Shown piece after piece: positions 38,861 to 48,604 of a DNA stretch of 64,000 nt; positions within the stretch are counted from its first letter, which is position 1; every line of letters begins with the position of its first letter. Origin of the DNA: Agrobacterium fabrum str. C58. Lineage in GTDB: Bacteria > Pseudomonadota > Alphaproteobacteria > Rhizobiales > Rhizobiaceae. Both the position numbers and the translations under genes were made by a program. The stretch covers positions 2,106,001 through 2,170,000 of the forward strand of contig NC_003062.2 in assembly GCF_000092025.1 (NCBI RefSeq), read 5' to 3'. The notes beneath the pieces are model-generated. The model did no database searches. It was not told the DNA's origin and saw nothing but the letters and a program-made list of their open reading frames with translations.

Positions 38861-39127
38861 TGTAATTCACCTGAACCTTGGCCGTTGCCCGCGAATTGCG
38901 CAACGGCAGCACGAGGATGAATAAAATATTCCCATCCTGCACGCAACCGGCAGCAGTGCGTGATTAAAAATTACGCACATCGGCAACCACGCGAAATCCG
39001 ACCGTATTGCGTCCTGACACAAGATAAATTTAGTCCAATTTTACCATTCGCTTTTATCTATTAGAACATCGGATAGCTCTTTTAAAATCATAAGCTGCAT
39101 GACGCAGATTATTCCCGCCTTTGAGGC

Positions 39128-41281
39128 ATGTTTCCCCCATCAATGTTAAAGATGACCTCGACGGTACATCCGGCTTCAAGGATCCGTAGCTTGCCAAAGA
39201 AAACCAATCTTATGACGCGCATTCTGGTTGCAGCGTCATCTCTTGTCGTTGCAGCCTTTGCAGGCTTTTCCTATTACATCGACAGCCTCCAGCATCGGGT
39301 TACTACCGAAGCAGTCGCGGAAAACATTGATTCTTCCGGCAAGCAGGCTGCGCAAAGCATCGCCAACTGGCTGAACGGTCGCATCATGCTGACACAAACG
39401 GTGGCGGCAACCCTGGCCAAGCTTCCGGATGACGAGGCAAAGCTGCGTTTTCTGGAAAATGACGTGCTGACGGCACAGTTCATGTCGACCTATTTCGGCA
39501 ATGCCGAGACAGGCACCTTCACCACCTTCCCGAAGACACCGCTGCCGGAAGGTTACGATCCGCGCAAGCGTCCGTGGTATCTGGATGCGGTGAAAGCCGG
39601 CAAGACGGTTCTGACGGAACCCTATAATGACGCCTCGACCGGAGGCCTTATCATCACCGCCGCTATTCCCGTTTCCATCGATGGCAAGCTTGCCGGTGTG
39701 ACAGGCAGCGATTTCTCGCTGGATTCGCTGGTGAAGATGATCAAGTCGGTGGATGCCGGCACGGATGGCTACGCGTTCCTCGTCAGCAAGGACGGCAAAA
39801 TCCTCATTCATCCGGATCCAAAATTCGTCGACAAGCCGCTGGCCGATCTCTTCAAGGTCGATACGCCGGCGATTTCCTCCGCGATTTCCCAGACCGAAAT
39901 CGACGGCAAGGGCAAGATCACCAGCTTCATCCCGGTTGCGGGCCTGCCTTCGGTCGACTGGTATCTCGGTTTCGTCGTGGATTCCGACGTCGCCTACAGC
40001 GCGATCGGCCAGTTCCGCCTGGCGGCGACCATCGCAACGGTTCTCGCCGCCGCGATCATGATTGGCCTGCTGGCGACCGTGCTGTCCCGCTTCATCGTCC
40101 GCCCTGTCACGCAGATGACCTCTGCCATGGAAGGTCTTGCCGCCGGTAATCTCGATGTCGGCATTCCCGGCCAGGAACGCACCGACCAGATCGGCTCCAT
40201 GGCTGCAGCCGTCGCCGTGTTCCGCTCGAACGCAATGGAGCGCCTACGCCTTGAGGGCGATGCCGAACAGAACCGCACGCTTTCCGAACAGGAGCGCAAC
40301 GAGCGCGAAAGAACCGCAGCAAAAGACGCGGCGGATATCCAGTTCGCGGTCGACTCGCTTGCCAAGGGTCTGGCGCATCTTTCCGATGGCGATCTCAACT
40401 ATCGCATCGACACGCCTTTCGTGACCCGCATCGATCGCCTTCGTAACGATTTCAACAATTCCGTTGCGAAGCTGAATGCGGCGCTCAGCACGGTCGGCCA
40501 GAATGCGCTCGCCATCGACGCCGGAGCCGGCGAAATCCGCCAGTCCGCCGACGATCTGGCACGCCGCACCGAGCAGCAGGCGGCCTCCGTCGAGGAAACC
40601 GCCGCAGCACTCGAAGAGATCACCACGACGGTGAAGGATTCCGCCCGCCGTGCCGAAGAAGTCGGCCGTCTGGTCGATCGCGCCCGCGGCAATGCCGAAC
40701 AGTCCGGCGTCATTGTGGAAGATGCCGTGCGTGCCATGGAAGGCATCGAAAAATCCTCGTCGGAGATCAGCAACATCATCGGCGTAATCGACGAGATCGC
40801 CTTCCAGACCAACCTCCTGGCGCTGAATGCCGGTGTCGAAGCCGCCCGCGCCGGTGAGGCCGGCAAGGGTTTTGCCGTCGTCGCACAGGAAGTGCGCGAA
40901 CTCGCCCAGCGCTCCGCCAATGCCGCCAAAGCGATCAAGACATTGATCAACGCCTCGACATCGCAGGTGCAGTCCGGCGTCGAACTCGTCGGCAATGCCG
41001 GCAAGGCGCTGGAAACCATCGTTCGCGAAGTGCAGGAGATCAACCGCCACATCGATGCCATCGTGACATCGTCGCGCGAACAGTCGACCGGACTTCAGGA
41101 AATCAACACCGCCATCAACACCATCGATCAGGGCACGCAGCAGAATGCCGCCATGGTCGAGGAACAGACGGCGGCAAGCCACGGCCTTGCCTCGGAAGCG
41201 GCGGCGCTCAACGAGTTGCTTGCACAGTTCCAGCTCGCCGCCGCCACGCGGCGGCAGGCGGAATATGGTCGGGCTGCTTAA
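39128..41281 (+). CDS. Methyl-accepting chemotaxis protein with dCache sensor
   Basis: Up to 717 residues. TM1 (about 31-50, [20 protein letters not shown]) and TM2 (about 300-325) bracket a periplasmic double-Cache domain with the ligand-pocket motif [32 protein letters not shown] follows ([24 protein letters not shown]), then the signalling domain with the highly conserved tip [37 protein letters not shown]. dCache receptors of this type often bind amino acids. No C-terminal CheR-tether pentapeptide. The start is uncertain: ATGs at 39128, 39143, 39152 and 39212 are in frame with no decisive RBS. Confidence 0.9.
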   Translation: MFPPSMLKMTSTVHPASRIRSLPKKTNLMTRILVAASSLVVAAFAGFSYYIDSLQHRVTTEAVAENIDSSGKQAAQSIANWLNGRIMLTQTVAATLAKLPDDEAKLRFLENDVLTAQFMSTYFGNAETGTFTTFPKTPLPEGYDPRKRPWYLDAVKAGKTVLTEPYNDASTGGLIITAAIPVSIDGKLAGVTGSDFSLDSLVKMIKSVDAGTDGYAFLVSKDGKILIHPDPKFVDKPLADLFKVDTPAISSAISQTEIDGKGKITSFIPVAGLPSVDWYLGFVVDSDVAYSAIGQFRLAATIATVLAAAIMIGLLATVLSRFIVRPVTQMTSAMEGLAAGNLDVGIPGQERTDQIGSMAAAVAVFRSNAMERLRLEGDAEQNRTLSEQERNERERTAAKDAADIQFAVDSLAKGLAHLSDGDLNYRIDTPFVTRIDRLRNDFNNSVAKLNAALSTVGQNALAIDAGAGEIRQSADDLARRTEQQAASVEETAAALEEITTTVKDSARRAEEVGRLVDRARGNAEQSGVIVEDAVRAMEGIEKSSSEISNIIGVIDEIAFQTNLLALNAGVEAARAGEAGKGFAVVAQEVRELAQRSANAAKAIKTLINASTSQVQSGVELVGNAGKALETIVREVQEINRHIDAIVTSSREQSTGLQEINTAINTIDQGTQQNAAMVEEQTAASHGLASEAAALNELLAQFQLAAATRRQAEYGRAA

Positions 41282-41348
41282 CGGGATAAACAATTTGTTG
41301 GATTCGCTACAGCAGGCAGACATCCGTCAAACATTACCCCCCTCTTGG

Positions 41349-41434
41349 CGTCATCCTCGGGCTTGTCCCGAGGATCTAACCACGTCTCATTGATCGACAC
41401 GTTGCAGATGCTCGGGACAAGCCCGAGCATGACG
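41349..41434. repeat. RIME-like double-hairpin intergenic repeat, copy 2
   Basis: Palindromes ATCCTCGGGCTTGTCCCGAGGAT-type at 41353-41375 and ATGCTCGGGACAAGC..GAGCAT at 41408-41430, separated by 32 bp. Same spacing and unit types as 19377-19454, with the two units in swapped positions; GTCAT/ATGAC flanks are also shared. Confidence 0.7.
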
Positions 41435-41576
41435 GAGGAGAGGTTTAGCCTGTCTCTCACCAATCTCATGGCCGGAGCAATCCGGCCATTTTTCTTCGCC
41501 ACCCCGGCAATAGACCATTCCCGCCATCGACCCAATCCGCTAGAGCTTGATCGATCATGATCATGCGGAGGGATCT

Positions 41577-42056
41577 ATGCTGGAACTGATTTGGCGCGGC
41601 ATTGCCATGGGCATTGGCGGCACCGTGTTTATGGATATATGGGCAATCATTCTGCACCGGTTTTTCGGCCAGTCCGCGCCGAACTGGGCGCCGGTCGGCC
41701 GCTGGTTCTGGCATGTGCCGAAGGGTCGGATATTTCACGACAGCATCGCCACGGCGACACCCTATGAGCACGAACTGGCGCTCGGCTGGATTTCGCATTA
41801 CGCCGTCGGCATCCTCTACGGCATCATTCTCGCGCTGGTCGTCCCGGCCGCATGGTTTGCCAATCCGTCCTTCATCGAGCCGTGGATCGTCGGCATCGTA
41901 ACGGTCGGCGCGGGCTGGTTCCTGCTGCAGCCGGGGCTGGGCATCGGCTGGGCGGCATCGAAGACGCCGAACCCCACAAAGGTCCGTATCCTGAACCTCG
42001 TGGCCCATACCATCTTCGCGCTGGGCATGTATGCCGTGGCGCTCTTGATGAGCTGA
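41577..42056 (+). CDS. DUF2938 family membrane protein
   Basis: 159 residues from ATG 41577 (GGAGGGATCT upstream), with four hydrophobic helices (AMGIGGTVFMDIWAIILHRFF, ISHYAVGILYGIILALVV, VGIVTVGAGWFLLQPGLG, LVAHTIFALGMYAVALLMS). The NWAPVGRWFWHVPKGRIFHD loop is conserved in the family. Function unknown. A bidirectional terminator follows. Confidence 0.75.
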   Translation: MLELIWRGIAMGIGGTVFMDIWAIILHRFFGQSAPNWAPVGRWFWHVPKGRIFHDSIATATPYEHELALGWISHYAVGILYGIILALVVPAAWFANPSFIEPWIVGIVTVGAGWFLLQPGLGIGWAASKTPNPTKVRILNLVAHTIFALGMYAVALLMS

Positions 42057-42059
42057 ATG

Positions 42060-42090
42060 AAAAAGGGGGCTGAAAGCCCCCTTTTTCATC
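42060..42090. terminator. Bidirectional terminator
   Basis: AAAAAGGGGGCT-GAA-AGCCCCCTTTTT between the convergent DUF2938 gene and the YpfJ gene; T-runs on both strands. Confidence 0.88.
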
Positions 42091-42097
42091 TGATCTC

Positions 42098-43015
42098 TCA
42101 GATATTCGCCGAGAAAGTATCGCAATCCTCGACACGACCATTCTGGAAGCCGCGCTTGAACCATTCCATGCGCTGCGCCGAGGTGCCGTGGTTGAAACTG
42201 TCAGGCACCACATAACCTTGCGTCTGCTTCTGCAACGTATCGTCGCCGATCTGATGGGCCGCATTCAGCGCTTCCTCAAGATCGCCGGTCTCGAGAATGC
42301 CCTTCTGTTCGGTGAACTTGCCCCAGATGCCGGCATAACAATCCGCCTGAAGCTCCACACGCACCGACATCTTGTTTGCATCCGTCTGGCTCATCGACTG
42401 GCGGCGACGGTTGAACTCCGGCAGGACACCGGTGAGGTTCTGTACGTGGTGGCCAACCTCATGCGCAATCACATAGGCCTGCGCGAAGTCGCCGGACGCG
42501 CCGAAACGCTGATCCAGTTCCTTGAAGAAGTTGGTATCGAGATAGACCTTGCGGTCACCAGGGCAATAAAACGGGCCGCTGGCAGCGGAAGCATTGCCAC
42601 AGGCGGAAGAAACCTGCCCGGAGAACAGCACCAGCGTCGGTTTCTGATAGGTCTCACCGGCGGATTGGAAGATACCGCTCCAGGTATCCTCGGTTTCCGC
42701 CAGCACGGTGCGCACGAAAGCCGTCGTCTCATCGGATGACTGGCCCTGCGGACGTGTGCCGGATTGCTGGGTTCCCGATTGCGTCGTGCCGCCGCCATCC
42801 ATCGACATATCGCCGCCGGTCAGCAGCGTCAGTGGGTTGATGCCAAGCACCCAGCTGATCAGAAGAATGACCAGAAGACCACCAATCCCTATACCGCCGC
42901 CGCGACGCCCGATTGGCACGCGCATCCCGCCTCGGGAAAAAGGATCACCCGAACCCGCCGACATGCCGCGCCGGTCCTCGATATTGTCCGACTGGCGACG
43001 CCCTTTCCATTCCAT
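42098..43015 (-). CDS. ypfJ: YpfJ-family neutral zinc metallopeptidase
   Basis: 305 residues. After a basic Gly-rich N-terminus and one transmembrane anchor (GIGGLLVILLISWVLGINPLTLL, about 40-62) comes a domain with the zinc motif HEVGHHVQNLTG (HExxH) and the downstream ELQADCYAGIWG glutamate. Cysteines in SACGNASAASGPFYCPGDRKVYLD are conserved in the family. GGGAGAAAAAT precedes ATG 43015. The extracytoplasmic catalytic domain and substrate are inferred or unknown. Confidence 0.85.
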   Translation of the reverse strand: MEWKGRRQSDNIEDRRGMSAGSGDPFSRGGMRVPIGRRGGGIGIGGLLVILLISWVLGINPLTLLTGGDMSMDGGGTTQSGTQQSGTRPQGQSSDETTAFVRTVLAETEDTWSGIFQSAGETYQKPTLVLFSGQVSSACGNASAASGPFYCPGDRKVYLDTNFFKELDQRFGASGDFAQAYVIAHEVGHHVQNLTGVLPEFNRRRQSMSQTDANKMSVRVELQADCYAGIWGKFTEQKGILETGDLEEALNAAHQIGDDTLQKQTQGYVVPDSFNHGTSAQRMEWFKRGFQNGRVEDCDTFSANI

Positions 43016-43113
43016 ATTTTTCTCCCGGCGAACGTCGCCTCAACAAGCTGCTTTATAACGGCACTATAATACATCTTGTTCCGGAAGAAAGCAGAGGAGG
43101 CCAACGGAACCTT

Positions 43114-43602
43114 TCATATGGTCCGACGGCGCTGTTTCAATACCGTCAGAAACAGGAAGGCAAACACCAGCACACCGGCGGAAAGGGCCACAAAATCGGC
43201 TTTTCCGTCACCCAAAACGGCCTCATGCATGATACGTCCGGGAAGGAAGGTGAAGCCGCCGGCAATCACGATACCGCCGAGATAAACACTCTGCATGATG
43301 CGCCTATGGCGTCGGATATCGCCGCGGCGCGCGAAATAGACCGATTGCAGACAGCCGTAAATGGTGAAGATGGACAGCAGATGGATCGGGCTGAAACCAT
43401 AAAACACCTTCAATTCATGGATGAAGAAGGTCGAAACTGATGTCGCGACCATCAGCGCCACCCAGATCTTGCCGAGCAGCCGGTGGATGGCGGTGCCCTT
43501 GGGACGCAGGAAAATGAAGGCGCCAAGAACGGCTGCAGGTATAACGGTGGCGACATGGAACTGCACGGCAAGCGGTGCATCTAACAAAGGCTGGAATGAC
43601 AT
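43114..43602 (-). CDS. DUF2306-like integral membrane protein
   Basis: 162 residues from ATG 43602 (MSFQPLLDAPLAVQ). Four to five hydrophobic helices, and a histidine-containing motif RPKGTAIHRLLGKIWVALMVATSV plus RRHRRIMQSVYLGGIVIAGGF, are typical of DUF2306 proteins. Longer upstream in-frame sequence overlaps the divergent gene and lacks conservation. Divergent by 92 bp from the LytTR gene at 43695, so common control is plausible. Confidence 0.7.
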   Translation of the reverse strand: MSFQPLLDAPLAVQFHVATVIPAAVLGAFIFLRPKGTAIHRLLGKIWVALMVATSVSTFFIHELKVFYGFSPIHLLSIFTIYGCLQSVYFARRGDIRRHRRIMQSVYLGGIVIAGGFTFLPGRIMHEAVLGDGKADFVALSAGVLVFAFLFLTVLKQRRRTI

Positions 43603-43694
43603 GGGCGCTGCTTCGGCTCGGTTGAAATCACCGGCAATTTCAGCGAAACATACGGACAAGAAAAACGGATTGGCGCCATCAGCAGGAAAACTTC

Positions 43695-44516
43695 GTGGAT
43701 CACCCGTATCTGCAATCCACGCTTCGTGAAATGCGCGCCATCCTGCAATCGCGCAGGCTGTGGCTGACATTTCTTGCCGTGCTGGCGATTTTCATTCTGA
43801 CCGGGCCTTTCGGGACCAGCGAAACCATGAGCTTCGCCGATCGGCTGCTTTACTGGACGATCGTCCAGGGGGGCGCCTGGATGTTCGCCATATCCTTTTC
43901 GGTCATCGCCAATACAATCCTTGCAGGCCACATCGGCAACATGCTGACACGCATGATGATCGGCTCGCTGACGTCTGCACTGCCTATCGGGCTGCTGCTC
44001 ACGGTCACCAATCAGATTTTCTACGGCAGGGAGATGGCTCTTGCATCGGTTCTGAAAAGCAGCCTCTCATCCCTGCCCCTCTGCGCGATCTTTTGCCTGT
44101 TGAGTTATCTCACGACCTGCCGGTCCTTCGAAAAAGTGGTGGAGGCTGCAACGGACATAAATGCAGATGCCGATCTTGACGTGAACGCCAGTATCCCATT
44201 GTTGGAGCGGCTGCCGCCGCAAAAGCGCGGAGAGTTGCTGCGACTATCCGTGCAGGATCATTACACGCAAATCGTCACCACGCGCGGGCAGCAGCTGGTT
44301 CTGCTGCGTTTTGCCGATGCGCTGAAAGAACTCGGCCAGACGGCGGGCCTGCAGGTGCATCGTTCCCACTGGATTGCCGATGCCGACATTGTTTCCCTCC
44401 GGAAACAGGCCGGTCGTCTGCATGTCATGACGAGAGACAGCACGGAAATCCCGGTTAGCCGCTCTTACCGTGCTGCGGTACAGGCCCGTTTCGCCACGCA
44501 AGTCCCTATCCGTTAA
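43695..44516 (+). CDS. Membrane-bound LytTR-domain transcriptional regulator
   Basis: 273 residues from GTG 43695. Residues about 20-145 contain four transmembrane helices (LWLTFLAVLAIFILTG, WTIVQGGAWMFAISFSVIANTIL, LTSALPIGLLLTVTNQIF, LCAIFCLLSYLTTC). Residues about 170-270 are a LytTR DNA-binding domain (LLRLSVQDHYTQIVTTRGQQLVLLRFADALKEL...GLQVHRSHWIADADIVSL). A membrane sensor fused directly to LytTR, without receiver, is seen in one-component regulators of neighbouring membrane proteins; the divergent DUF2306 gene is the obvious candidate target. Confidence 0.82.
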   Translation: MDHPYLQSTLREMRAILQSRRLWLTFLAVLAIFILTGPFGTSETMSFADRLLYWTIVQGGAWMFAISFSVIANTILAGHIGNMLTRMMIGSLTSALPIGLLLTVTNQIFYGREMALASVLKSSLSSLPLCAIFCLLSYLTTCRSFEKVVEAATDINADADLDVNASIPLLERLPPQKRGELLRLSVQDHYTQIVTTRGQQLVLLRFADALKELGQTAGLQVHRSHWIADADIVSLRKQAGRLHVMTRDSTEIPVSRSYRAAVQARFATQVPIR

Positions 44517-44599
44517 GGTTTCTGTCGATTCCGGAATTTATGGGGTTCCGTTCTCAAAAACATTTGCCTATAAGCCGCTTCTAGCCTGAAAACTTTGAA

Positions 44600-44648
44600 T
44601 TGCGCGCACCGGCCGGTGATCCGTCACCCTGGCTGGTGCTTTGCGCAA
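44600..44648 (+). promoter_or_regulatory. Long stable hairpin in the carB leader
   Basis: TTGCGC (44600-44605) pairs with GCGCAA (44643-44648), and GCACC/GGTGC plus further GC pairs fill the stem. It ends 24 nt before the carB start and has no T-run, so it would act at translation or mRNA stability rather than as a terminator. Function is inference. Confidence 0.4.
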
Positions 44649-44671
44649 CCAAAAAGCGGAACGAGAGAGCC

Positions 44672-47600
44672 ATGCCGAAGCGCCAAGATATCAAGTCCAT
44701 CCTCATCATCGGCGCGGGACCGATCGTTATCGGTCAGGCATGTGAATTTGACTATTCCGGCACGCAGGCGTGCAAGGCGCTGAAGGAAGAGGGTTACCGG
44801 GTCATTCTGGTCAACTCCAACCCGGCCACCATCATGACCGATCCCGGTCTTGCCGATGCCACTTACGTCGAGCCGATCACACCGGAAGTCGTCGCCAAGA
44901 TCATCGCCAAGGAGCGCCCGGATGCGCTTCTGCCGACCATGGGCGGCCAGACCGCGCTGAACACTGCGCTTTCTCTCAAGCGCATGGGCGTTCTCGATCG
45001 CTACAATGTCGAAATGATCGGCGCCAAGCCCGAAGCCATCGACATGGCTGAAGACCGCGCTTTGTTCCGCGAGGCGATGGCCCGCATCGGCCTTGAAACG
45101 CCGAAGTCGATGCTCGCCAACGCCACTGAAATCAAGGACGCCGACCGCAAGACGCACGAAGCCGCCCGCACTGAACTCAAGGCAAAACTGTCAGGCGCAG
45201 AGCTGGACAAGGCTCTCGACAACCTCGAAAACCAGTGGAACCTCGGCGAGACGGACCGCAAGCAGCGCTATATCAGCCACGCCATGGCCATTGCCGCGCA
45301 GGCCATCGACGTCGTCGGCCTGCCCGCCATTATCCGCCCTTCCTTCACCATGGGCGGCACAGGCGGCGGCATCGCCTATAACCGCTCGGAATTCTTCGAA
45401 ATCATCGGCGGCGGTCTCGACGCATCGCCCACCACCGAAGTGCTGATCGAAGAATCCGTTCTCGGCTGGAAAGAATATGAAATGGAAGTGGTCCGCGACA
45501 AGGCGGACAACTGCATCATCATCTGCTCCATCGAAAACATCGACCCGATGGGCGTGCACACCGGCGACAGCATCACCGTTGCCCCTGCTTTGACGCTGAC
45601 CGACAAAGAATACCAGATGATGCGCAACGCATCGATTGCGGTGTTGCGCGAGATTGGCGTCGAGACCGGCGGCTCCAACGTGCAGTTCGCCGTGAACCCG
45701 AAGGATGGCCGTCTGGTCGTCATCGAAATGAACCCGCGCGTTTCCCGCTCCTCGGCTCTTGCTTCCAAGGCAACCGGCTTCCCGATTGCCAAGGTCGCCG
45801 CCAAGCTCGCTATCGGCTATACGCTGGACGAGCTGGAAAACGACATCACCGGCGGCGCCACGCCTGCGTCCTTCGAGCCCTCCATCGACTACGTCGTCAC
45901 CAAGATCCCGCGTTTCGCCTTCGAGAAATTCCCGGGCGCCTCGCCGATCCTCACCACCGCCATGAAGTCGGTCGGTGAAGTCATGGCCATCGGCCGTACC
46001 TTTGCCGAATCGCTGCAGAAGGCGCTGCGTGGCATGGAAACCGGCCTCACCGGTCTCGATGAAATCGAAATCCCCGGTTACGAGGAAGGCGAAGGTTCCA
46101 AGAACGCCATCCGTGCCGCCATCGGCACACCGACGCCCGACCGCCTGCGCATGGTCGCACAGGCGATGCGCATGGGAATGAGCGAAGAAGAGGTCCACGA
46201 AAACTCGAAGATCGATCCGTGGTTCATCGCCCAGCTTAAGGCCATCGTCGACATGGAGGCCCGCATTCGCGAGCATGGCCTGCCGCAGGATGCCGAAAAC
46301 CTGCGCATGCTGAAAGCCATGGGCTTCTCCGACGCCCGCCTCGCCAGCCTGACGTCCAAGCGCCCGAAGGAAGTGGCCGAGCTGCGTAACAGCCTGAACG
46401 TTCGCCCGGTCTTCAAGCGCATCGACACCTGCGCTGCAGAGTTCGCTTCGCCCACTGCCTACATGTATTCGACCTATGAGACGCCCTTCGTCGGCGCTGC
46501 CCGCTCGGAAGCGCAGGTTTCCGACCGCAAGAAGGTCGTCATTCTCGGCGGCGGTCCGAACCGTATCGGCCAGGGTATCGAGTTCGATTATTGCTGCTGC
46601 CACGCCGCCTTCGCCCTGAAGGATGCCGGCTTCGAAGCCATCATGATCAACTGCAACCCGGAAACCGTTTCGACAGACTACGACACCTCCGACCGCCTCT
46701 ATTTCGAGCCGCTGACGGCCGAAGACGTGATCGAGATCATGCGCGCCGAGCAGGAAAAGGGCGAGCTGGTCGGTGTCATCGTGCAGTTCGGTGGCCAGAC
46801 GCCGCTGAAGCTCGCCGAAGCGCTGGAAAAGAACGGCATCCCGATCCTTGGCACCGCGCCTGACATGATCGACCTTGCCGAAGACCGCGACCGCTTCCAG
46901 AAGCTGCTGATGAAGCTCGATCTTGCCCAGCCGAACAATGGCATCGCCTATTCGGTCGAGCAGGCTCGCCTCGTCGCCTCGGAAATCGGTTTCCCGCTGG
47001 TCGTGCGTCCGTCCTACGTGCTGGGTGGCCGCGCCATGCAGATCATCCATTCGGAAGGCCAACTCCAGACCTATCTGCTCGACACCGTTCCCGGTCTCGT
47101 ACCAGAGGATATCAAGCAGCGTTACCCGAACGACAAGACCGGTCAGATCAACACCCTGCTCGGCAAGAACCCGCTTCTGTTCGACAGCTACCTGACCAAC
47201 GCCGTCGAAGTCGACGTCGATGCGCTGTGCGACGGCGAAAACGTCTTCGTCTCGGGCATCATGGAGCACATCGAAGAGGCCGGCATCCATTCGGGCGACT
47301 CGGCCTGCTCACTGCCGTCCCGTTCGCTCAGCAAGGAAACCCTCGATGAACTGGAACGCCAGACGACGGCGCTTGCCAAGGCACTCAAGGTCGGCGGCCT
47401 GATGAACGTGCAATACGCCATCAAGGACGGCACGATCTACGTTCTCGAAGTCAACCCGCGCGCCTCGCGTACCGTGCCTTTTGTTGCCAAGACCATCGGC
47501 GCGCCGATCGCCAAGATCGCCGCCCGCGTCATGGCCGGCGAGAAGCTTGATGCGGCGATTGCCGCTTATGGCGAGAAGCCCGATCCGCGCAACCTGAAGC

Positions 47601-48160
47601 ACATCGCCGTCAAGGAAGCCGTCTTCCCCTTCGCACGCTTCCCCGGCGTCGACATCCTGCTCGGACCGGAAATGCGCTCGACCGGCGAAGTCATCGGCCT
47701 CGACACCGATTTCGCACTGGCCTTCGCCAAGAGCCAGCTCGGCGCCGGCGTCGACCTGCCGCGCTCCGGCACGGTCTTCGTTTCGGTGCGTGACGAGGAC
47801 AAGGAAGGCGTGCTTTCCGCCATCCGCATTCTCGTGGAAAGCGGCTTCAAGGTGCTGGCAACCGGCGGCACCCAGCGTTTCCTCGCCGAACAGGGCATCA
47901 ACGCCGAAAAGATCAACAAGGTGCAGGAAGGCCGTCCGCATATCGAGGACGCCATCCGCAACCGTCAGGTCCAGCTGGTCATCAACACCACCGACAGCAA
48001 CAAGGCGATCTCGGATAGCAAGTCGCTACGCCGCGCAACGCTGATGCAGAAGGTGCCTTACTACACGACGATGGCCGGTGCGGAAGCAGCAGCGCTTGCC
48101 ATCAAGGCGCTGAAGGCCGGCAATCTGGAAGTGAAGCCGCTGCAAAGCTACTTCAACTAA
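44672..48160 (+). CDS. carB: Carbamoyl-phosphate synthase large subunit CarB
   Basis: 1162 residues. Two homologous ATP-grasp halves are visible: the first starts [33 protein letters not shown]; the second has [25 protein letters not shown] near residue 620. A C-terminal MGS-like allosteric domain follows ([35 protein letters not shown]). ATG 44672 (CGGAACGAGAGAGCC upstream) gives the standard N-terminus. It makes carbamoyl phosphate for pyrimidines and arginine with CarA, from which it is separated by 9.3 kb. Confidence 0.97.
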
Positions 48161-48185
48161 GACTGCTGCGGGAAAGCCCACAAGA

Positions 48186-48234
48186 TTGAAAACAAGACGC
48201 CGCGGGTCACCATGCCTGCGGCGTTTTGTTTTGC
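48186..48234 (+). terminator. Intrinsic terminator of carB
   Basis: AAAACAAGACGCCGC pairs with GCGGCGTTTTGTTTT (one mismatch), loop of about 14 nt; T-rich 3' arm. Lies about 30 nt after the carB stop. Confidence 0.85.
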
Positions 48235-48369
48235 GCAATCCCGCTGCAATCTAGTTCCCATATCAAAACGACATCATTCTCACATGAGGCTCATGATGAC
48301 TTTTTGCGTTCCCGAAAAACCCTCCCCCACCGCCGGCCGCGCCGCGCCCCTGAATTCGAGGGTTAATTC

Positions 48370-48558
48370 ATGATCGGACGTCCTTCAGGGCCACAGCGGG
48401 TGGCATTTCCGCTTCGAATCGAACCCGCCATATTGAACGCGATCCGGCAGACCGCGAGCGGTGAGTTGCGCAGCATCAATGCCCAGATCGAAATTCTACT
48501 GAAAGAGGCCTTGCGACATCGCGCCACTGCAGATGCAGCGAAAGAGCCGACAGGCTGA
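48370..48558 (+). CDS. Arc-like ribbon-helix-helix small DNA-binding protein
   Basis: 62 residues. The beta-strand QRVAFPLRIEPAILNAI followed by two helices (RQTASGELRSINAQIEILLKEALR) fits the Arc/MetJ ribbon-helix-helix fold, with RSINAQIEILLKEAL very like Arc. GAGGG lies 7 nt before ATG 48370. There is no toxin gene next to it, so it is more likely an orphan regulator than an antitoxin. Target unknown. Confidence 0.65.
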   Translation: MIGRPSGPQRVAFPLRIEPAILNAIRQTASGELRSINAQIEILLKEALRHRATADAAKEPTG

Positions 48559-48604
48559 GCAGAGGCTGCCATCTTGGGAAAACAGGCGCAGGCTTTTCCG
48601 CTTC

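Noticed and set aside
45191..47290. A 699-codon open frame antisense to carB
   Set aside because: Shadow of a strongly codon-biased gene; Asp/Val/His-rich composition with no recognisable domain.
48370..48558. Antitoxin of a toxin-antitoxin pair
   Set aside because: The ribbon-helix-helix protein has no small partner ORF downstream on the same strand; the next gene is a convergent diguanylate cyclase.
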